From an uncultured Lachnospiraceae bacterium (GTDB taxonomy: Bacteria; Bacillota; Clostridia; Lachnospirales; Lachnospiraceae): a DNA stretch of 17,543 nucleotides. The translations under genes were made by a program, and so were the position numbers. Below are positions 13,020 through 17,543 of this stretch, piece after piece. Below the pieces are notes generated by a model, which did not search any database, was not told the DNA's origin, and was given only the letters and a program-made list of their open reading frames with translations. Numbering within the stretch: position 1 is the stretch's first letter; every line of letters begins with the position of its first letter. Where the stretch lies: the NCBI GenBank assembly GCA_937950565.1, contig CALFCS010000115.1, positions 1 through 17,543 on the forward strand. The letters run 5' to 3'.

Positions 13020-16000
13020 TTACATTTCCTCCTGCACATACTTATCCATAAACCTCTGGATAATGAGCGCACACTCCGCACGCAATGCATTCCCTTGCGG
13101 ATCTATCTTTGTTCCTTCATATTTGCCATTAATAATTCCATTTCCGACTGCCCATTTCATCGCATCTTCTGCAAATTTATTCACGCTCGCCGCATCCTCA
13201 AATTTATCGATATCTGCTTCCTCTGAAACATCATATCCCATACTGTCAGCATAGCGGTACATCATAACTGCCATCTGCTCACGGTTGATATTATCTGCAG
13301 GTCCGAATAATCCGGTATCAGAGTATCCGTTTACAATCTCCTTGTCTGCCGCCCACAAAATCGCATCCGTATACCAGATTCCTTCCGCCACGTCCGGGAA
13401 TTTTGCCGTATATTTCATTTCCGGCTTATTCTGCATCCGGTGGATGATAACCGCAAACTGGGCCCTTGCCAGATTCTCAAGCGGTGCAAAATGAGTCTCA
13501 TCCTTGCCTGTCATGGTCTCTGCAAAGTAATTATAATATACACCGTCATAGAACCAGTCGTCTTCGGCAACATCTACATATGGAAGCTTGACAGGTGTCG
13601 GCGGATTCGGTCCTGGGTCTGGTTCCGGTCCTGGGTCTGGTCCTGGGTCTGGTCCCGGCTCTTCTCCCACCAGCTTAAGCCCTGCCTTTGCATCCGTGAA
13701 TATCTTCAGAATCTTATCTACATCCTTCTGTTCTGCTTTTGAGTTCTCACACACCGCTCCCGCTCTTGCGAGCGCCGCTTTATATACACTCCAGCTCTCC
13801 GGTGTATACTCTGTCCGTTTTTCTTCCTCTACTTTATCCTTCAGCGCCTGAACAAGTTCACTCTTATCCACTTTTGCATCACCATATGCCACTTTAATCA
13901 CGCTAAAGGACATACCCGGAATCCCGTATTTCAGCCTTCCATTTTCCAGCGCCGCAGCCGTTGTCTTTGGTACAACCTCTTCTTTTCCAATCCCATTTAC
14001 CGCATCCGGGTCTCCGCTCAGGCAAATAATCTCTGCTTCCTCCGCCTGCACGCCCGGATAATTGATTGTAATTTCTTTTTCATGTTCATCATGGTTCACA
14101 AGCTTCAGATAAAGGTATTGCTCATCCTTTGTCGCCACCTGGTAAATATCATTCTGGTACGGTCTGAAATTACCGGAAAAGTCATGGCTCATATCAGCAG
14201 ATGCACTTGTGTACCCTGCTTCCAGCTTATCTCCCACACCATAATTGAAGGTTACATGCATTTCCTCATTATTTACAACCGGAGTGAATCCATGCGTAAA
14301 CTCATTTCCAAGCACCATCGTCCCCGCATCCGAATTCTTTTTCTCCACAATGGTCATCGAATTATTCCAGCCGCCAATATTATACCAGTACAGATTATCC
14401 GCATCCTTTGCTCCGGCACCAACAAGGAATCCTTCTGCACCGCCTGTCTTTACTACCGTCGTTTCCACTTTGTAATCGTGCCACTCCGGATTATTTACCG
14501 TCTGTGGAAGCCATACACAGTTCATTCCATTTCCCTGTGAAAATGTAAGTTTTCCGTCTGCAATTGTAAATGTCCCGTCTGAACCCGGGAGCGCTTCCCA
14601 TCCTGCCGTATTCGATGTAAAATCATCATCCAGCAGGACTTTTCCATCTTCCCTTGTCACTTTCACCCGGGTTGCGTAGCCTGCCGTAGACCATGTACCA
14701 ATTACCGGGCTGCCTGTATTCTGTGTATAATTCGCACCTTCTTTTTCAAGAACCGTATTGACAACCTGCTTTCCATAATTATCCGCATACATCTTCTGTA
14801 CGTAATAATTCGGCGTGCCATAGCTGTCATATTCATCAAAATGAATCATGTTCTGCTGCCAGTTCGCCCCGCCAATTTTCTCGAACAATGGTGCATAGGA
14901 TGCATGACGCACAATATCACCGTTTCTCTCAAATCCGGTCATATAAGCCGCATCACAGATTGCAGATTCCAGATTATTATTTCTCGAACCGAGATGGGTT
15001 GCATACTCGCCTACAAACACATTGCTTCCGCCGTCAGAAAGTCTCGTATAATAATCATACCTGTCGTCCTTATTAAGCATAAATTCCTTCGACTGGTAAT
15101 AATGCTCGTCTACCAGAACCTCTCCGGCATCCTTCTCATGGAACCAGTCCCAGGCAAACCGGTAGCTTCCATCCTCTGCCGCCGGACCGGAGGATGAAAT
15201 AATCGTAATCTTTCTTCCCGGATAATGCTCTGCCACATAATCCTCTACATAATCCTTGATAAACTCAAAATTGTTCAGATACTTCTCTCTCCAGTTTTCA
15301 TTTCCAATTCCAATATAATTCAAGTCAAACGGCTCGGCATGTCCATTTGCCACACGTTTTGACGCCCATTCCCTCTGCACTGCATCGGTACTCTCTGCAT
15401 TTCCCCAGCAGTAATCAACCAGATGGGTTGCATGCTGTGCAAATTTAACAAGCTCTTCCCCGGAAGCCGCCGGAGCTTTATCTCCATTTGTAAACTGGCA
15501 GAACACACCTGCACTTAAGATCGGGAAAGGCTCTGCTCCCATATCCTCACAAAGTGTCAGCATCTCATGATATCCCAGTCCAAAGGACTGCATATAACTA
15601 TATGTACTCGTATAGCTTCCGTTGTCACCGGCCCAGCGGTTTGCAATTGCCCTTCTCTCTTCGAGCGGTCCAACTGACCACTCCCAGTTATAATAACTGT
15701 CTCGTCCGGCCTCGCCTTCAATGATACATCCGCCCGGGAATCGAATAAAGGAAGGATTCAGCGCAATCAGCTTCTCTACCAGATCTCTTCTTAAGCCTTT
15801 TCCACAGGAATAATTCGGATTCCCATATCCGTAAGTATTCCGGGAGCTCAAAGACACCATATCTATGTACAACTTATCTGTGTCTGCAGCCCCGGCAATT
15901 GTAAGCTTAATTTTTCCTTTCTGGGTCTTCGTTCCCACAATCAAGGCCTCTACCTTCTGCCACTTTCCATCGCAGACAGGCTGCACCTCTATTTCTTCGG

Positions 16001-17276
16001 AAAGCGCTTCTCCGGCTTCATTTACAAGCTGCACCTTTATCTTTCCGGAATAGGTTTCCTGTGCCTTTGTCCATATTGAGAAATCATATTCCTGCCCCTC
16101 TTCCACAGCCATAGCGGCAGAATTCGGACTGTACATCGGTGCAAATCCGCCATTTAACAGTGTCATGTTACCAGTAATTTCCGCATAATTCGTATTATTG
16201 GCATTCATGTATTCTTCCGAATCCTGCTTAACCACGAACCTGTCGTCCTGGTCACTGCTCCAGTGAAGCTTCCAGGAATATTGATTTCCTCTGCCCGGAT
16301 CCTCAATACTTTGAACACAGAAATAATTCTCAAAGGAATTGTTTTTCACCATTTCCGGATTCAAACCACCGTCTGCGGCGCTGTTAATATCCTCAAAAAA
16401 CAGTCCGATCAACTCCTGGCTGATTTCCACGCCCTCGTTTTTAGGGTCTACAGTTATAGAATAACCTTTTTCTCCGAAAATCTCTTCCTCCGGGATTCCG
16501 TTTAAATATTCTTTTTCAATCTCTGCATCTGACAAAATACCATCATACACCCGGAAATTGTCAATCAGCCCCTGGAAACCTTCTCCATCGCCCCAGTTTG
16601 CTCTTCCGATATAAAAAATGCCGTCATTTCCAAGGATATCCGGTAATGCATAAGCGCTCTTCTCGGAAGCCTTCTTCACACCATCCTGATAAACGGTCAC
16701 AGCATCCCTGGAAAACACGAGATCAATATGTCTCCATCTCTCTCCGGCTGTATACTGGAGCGCCGCCGGGCGGCTTCCATTATTGTGATACCGCTCTGCT
16801 TTCAAGTTCCCATTATTGTAAAAGGCTCCTATATAATGTTCATGCTCTCCTTGCTGCGTATTTGCATCCGGCGCCGCATAAAAAATCCAGCTCGTACTTG
16901 ACCGTTCCGGTTTTGCATCAAAAGAAACCGTAATCTCTTCACAGCCTGCAAGAAGACTTCCGCCATCTGCCTTTGTAATCGCAAGATAATTCGACGCATC
17001 TCCGTTCAAATACAGCGCCTTTCCATTTTTTGCATTCTTACTCTCCCGAAGCTCATAGCTTCCCTTCACCTCTGCCTTTGCATTTCCACCTGTAAGGACG
17101 GATGCTTCATTTTCGAACGTAAAGTCCGCAAGCAGTGACGGCACATCTGATTCCTGTGCGGCAAGTACCGATACCGGAATCACCTCCGCCGGAGCCAGTG
17201 CAGTAATCATTGCCACCGTAAGAAAAGACGCAAAAATCTTTCTTATCACACATTTTCTTTGCTTCATTTGTTTCAC
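13020..17276 (-). CDS. Secreted, SLH-anchored multidomain GH51 alpha-L-arabinofuranosidase
   Basis: This 1,418-residue surface enzyme should release arabinose from arabinoxylan or arabinan side chains. In order: signal peptide (1 to about 40, ending VSVLAA); LamG-type concanavalin fold (about 47-255); start of the GH51 module (about 272-325) interrupted by a CBM4/9-like sandwich (about 330-477); barrel (about 478-830) with acid/base Glu660 in IGIGNEN and nucleophile Glu757 in FVGEYA; a second lectin-like insert (about 870-1035) splitting the C-terminal GH51 sandwich, which resumes to about 1130; a FIVAR-like helical domain (1135-1203); a Pro-Gly-Asp linker (1207-1228); and three SLH domains (1231-1412). 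The start is GTG 17276: AAGGAGG sits five nt before it, whereas the ATG at 17267 is too far. Exact substrate is unproven. Confidence 0.92.
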   Translation of the reverse strand: MKQMKQRKCVIRKIFASFLTVAMITALAPAEVIPVSVLAAQESDVPSLLADFTFENEASVLTGGNAKAEVKGSYELRESKNAKNGKALYLNGDASNYLAITKADGGSLLAGCEEITVSFDAKPERSSTSWIFYAAPDANTQQGEHEHYIGAFYNNGNLKAERYHNNGSRPAALQYTAGERWRHIDLVFSRDAVTVYQDGVKKASEKSAYALPDILGNDGIFYIGRANWGDGEGFQGLIDNFRVYDGILSDAEIEKEYLNGIPEEEIFGEKGYSITVDPKNEGVEISQELIGLFFEDINSAADGGLNPEMVKNNSFENYFCVQSIEDPGRGNQYSWKLHWSSDQDDRFVVKQDSEEYMNANNTNYAEITGNMTLLNGGFAPMYSPNSAAMAVEEGQEYDFSIWTKAQETYSGKIKVQLVNEAGEALSEEIEVQPVCDGKWQKVEALIVGTKTQKGKIKLTIAGAADTDKLYIDMVSLSSRNTYGYGNPNYSCGKGLRRDLVEKLIALNPSFIRFPGGCIIEGEAGRDSYYNWEWSVGPLEERRAIANRWAGDNGSYTSTYSYMQSFGLGYHEMLTLCEDMGAEPFPILSAGVFCQFTNGDKAPAASGEELVKFAQHATHLVDYCWGNAESTDAVQREWASKRVANGHAEPFDLNYIGIGNENWREKYLNNFEFIKDYVEDYVAEHYPGRKITIISSSGPAAEDGSYRFAWDWFHEKDAGEVLVDEHYYQSKEFMLNKDDRYDYYTRLSDGGSNVFVGEYATHLGSRNNNLESAICDAAYMTGFERNGDIVRHASYAPLFEKIGGANWQQNMIHFDEYDSYGTPNYYVQKMYADNYGKQVVNTVLEKEGANYTQNTGSPVIGTWSTAGYATRVKVTREDGKVLLDDDFTSNTAGWEALPGSDGTFTIADGKLTFSQGNGMNCVWLPQTVNNPEWHDYKVETTVVKTGGAEGFLVGAGAKDADNLYWYNIGGWNNSMTIVEKKNSDAGTMVLGNEFTHGFTPVVNNEEMHVTFNYGVGDKLEAGYTSASADMSHDFSGNFRPYQNDIYQVATKDEQYLYLKLVNHDEHEKEITINYPGVQAEEAEIICLSGDPDAVNGIGKEEVVPKTTAAALENGRLKYGIPGMSFSVIKVAYGDAKVDKSELVQALKDKVEEEKRTEYTPESWSVYKAALARAGAVCENSKAEQKDVDKILKIFTDAKAGLKLVGEEPGPDPGPDPGPEPDPGPNPPTPVKLPYVDVAEDDWFYDGVYYNYFAETMTGKDETHFAPLENLARAQFAVIIHRMQNKPEMKYTAKFPDVAEGIWYTDAILWAADKEIVNGYSDTGLFGPADNINREQMAVMMYRYADSMGYDVSEEADIDKFEDAASVNKFAEDAMKWAVGNGIINGKYEGTKIDPQGNALRAECALIIQRFMDKYVQEEM
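13609..13656 (-). repeat. 12-bp tandem repeat encoding the Pro-Gly-Asp linker
   Basis: GGTCCTGGGTCT (plus strand) occurs at 13609, 13627 and 13639, with shorter related units between and after. It encodes the PGPDPG-rich linker between the FIVAR and SLH domains. The unit is four codons, so slippage would change linker length without breaking the frame. Confidence 0.8.
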
Positions 17277-17334
17277 ACTCTCCTCCTTCTAAAACAGGGC
17301 GCAAAAACAGCCTTTCACACCCTTTTGCTTCTAA

Positions 17335-17340
17335 ATTATA
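17335..17340 (-). promoter_or_regulatory. Possible -10 box of the arabinofuranosidase gene
   Basis: TATAAT on the minus strand, with no convincing -35 at 16-18 bp. The leader would be about 50 nt and ends in AAGGAGGAGAGT before the GTG start. A poor -35 would fit a gene that needs an activator. Confidence 0.4.
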
Positions 17341-17403
17341 GAATAACAGATACTCTGATATAAAAGCAATCCTTATGCATTTTATTTCTCATATTTAGGA
17401 GCA

Positions 17404-17543
17404 TTATTCCTTTATCTGATACTTTTCATAATATTCTTTTCTTTTTTCAGCATCCTTTGCCACAAGTGTGGCTTCCTCACTTTTTCCTTCATTTATCAAA
17501 ATGGTCATCAATTGACCCATGCGGTTTTCTCCAAGTTCCAGAC
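17404..17543 (-). CDS. C-terminal end of an unidentified protein (runs off the right edge)
   Basis: The last 45 codons are visible, in frame with a TAA at 17404-17406. The tail is charged and probably helical (LELGENRMGQLM, then ILINEGKSEEATLVAKDAEK, ending YYEKYQIKE). It loosely recalls the tails of Rpn/PD-(D/E)XK nuclease-transposase proteins common in Lachnospiraceae, but the fragment is too short to assign and I do not claim a function. The reading frame is open to the window edge and codon use looks coding. Confidence 0.55.
   Translation of the reverse strand, partial: LELGENRMGQLMTILINEGKSEEATLVAKDAEKRKEYYEKYQIKE

Noticed and set aside
17284..17325. Possible leader hairpin (GGGTGT with GCGCCC) before the arabinofuranosidase
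   Set aside because: The stem is 6 bp with two G-U pairs and a long loop, so it is not distinguishable from chance.

Overview
The window looks like a chromosomal segment of a gut-type Lachnospiraceae bacterium (Firmicutes, Clostridia). The evidence is moderate-to-low GC, strong AGGAGG-type Shine-Dalgarno (SD) sites, a type III pantothenate kinase, a SAM-I riboswitch on metK, a Ktr-type potassium system, and a large SLH-anchored glycoside hydrolase. The genus cannot be fixed from sequence alone. Every gene I can support lies on the minus strand, so transcription runs from high to low coordinates. I saw no tRNA, rRNA, CRISPR array or insertion sequence.

From the right-hand end: the last 45 codons of an unidentified gene (17404-17543); a 1,418-residue secreted, wall-anchored GH51 alpha-L-arabinofuranosidase (13020-17276); a SAM-I riboswitch and its terminator, then metK (11559-12746); a two-component system whose histidine kinase (9898-11394) and response regulator (8059-8748) are separated by a fic gene (8774-9766); the potassium channel subunits ktrB and ktrA; a SpoU/TrmH RNA methyltransferase; an NfeD/SPFH-stomatin membrane pair; argF; birA; a small Lachnospiraceae-type protein; coaX; and the first 178 codons of dusB, which runs off the left edge.

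The most unusual part is the fic region. A 55-bp segment at 9866-9920, covering the kinase stop codon and what follows, is repeated at 8709-8763, where it covers the start of the response regulator. The two copies match at 44 of 55 bases. The left copy still encodes a decayed response-regulator N-terminus, and the right copy still carries a kinase C-terminus. This indicates an ancestral overlapping kinase-regulator gene pair that was split by a roughly 1.1-kb cassette. The cassette holds its own sigma-A-type promoter, four tandem 12-bp direct repeats next to the predicted transcription start, an SD site, and a class II Fic protein (intact HPFxDGNGR motif, autoinhibitory helix) with a C-terminal winged-helix-like region. 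The response regulator and ktrBA now lie downstream of the fic promoter. This may couple a Fic AMPylator to a sensor pathway and potassium uptake, but that functional link is inference.

The remaining genes look like ordinary housekeeping in short co-directional runs, including birA, the small protein, coaX and dusB (biotin/CoA metabolism and tRNA modification) and the nfeD-SPFH pair, which overlaps by 8 bp. In several genes an SD inside the longest open frame shows that the true start is downstream of the first possible codon; I have given the SD-supported starts.
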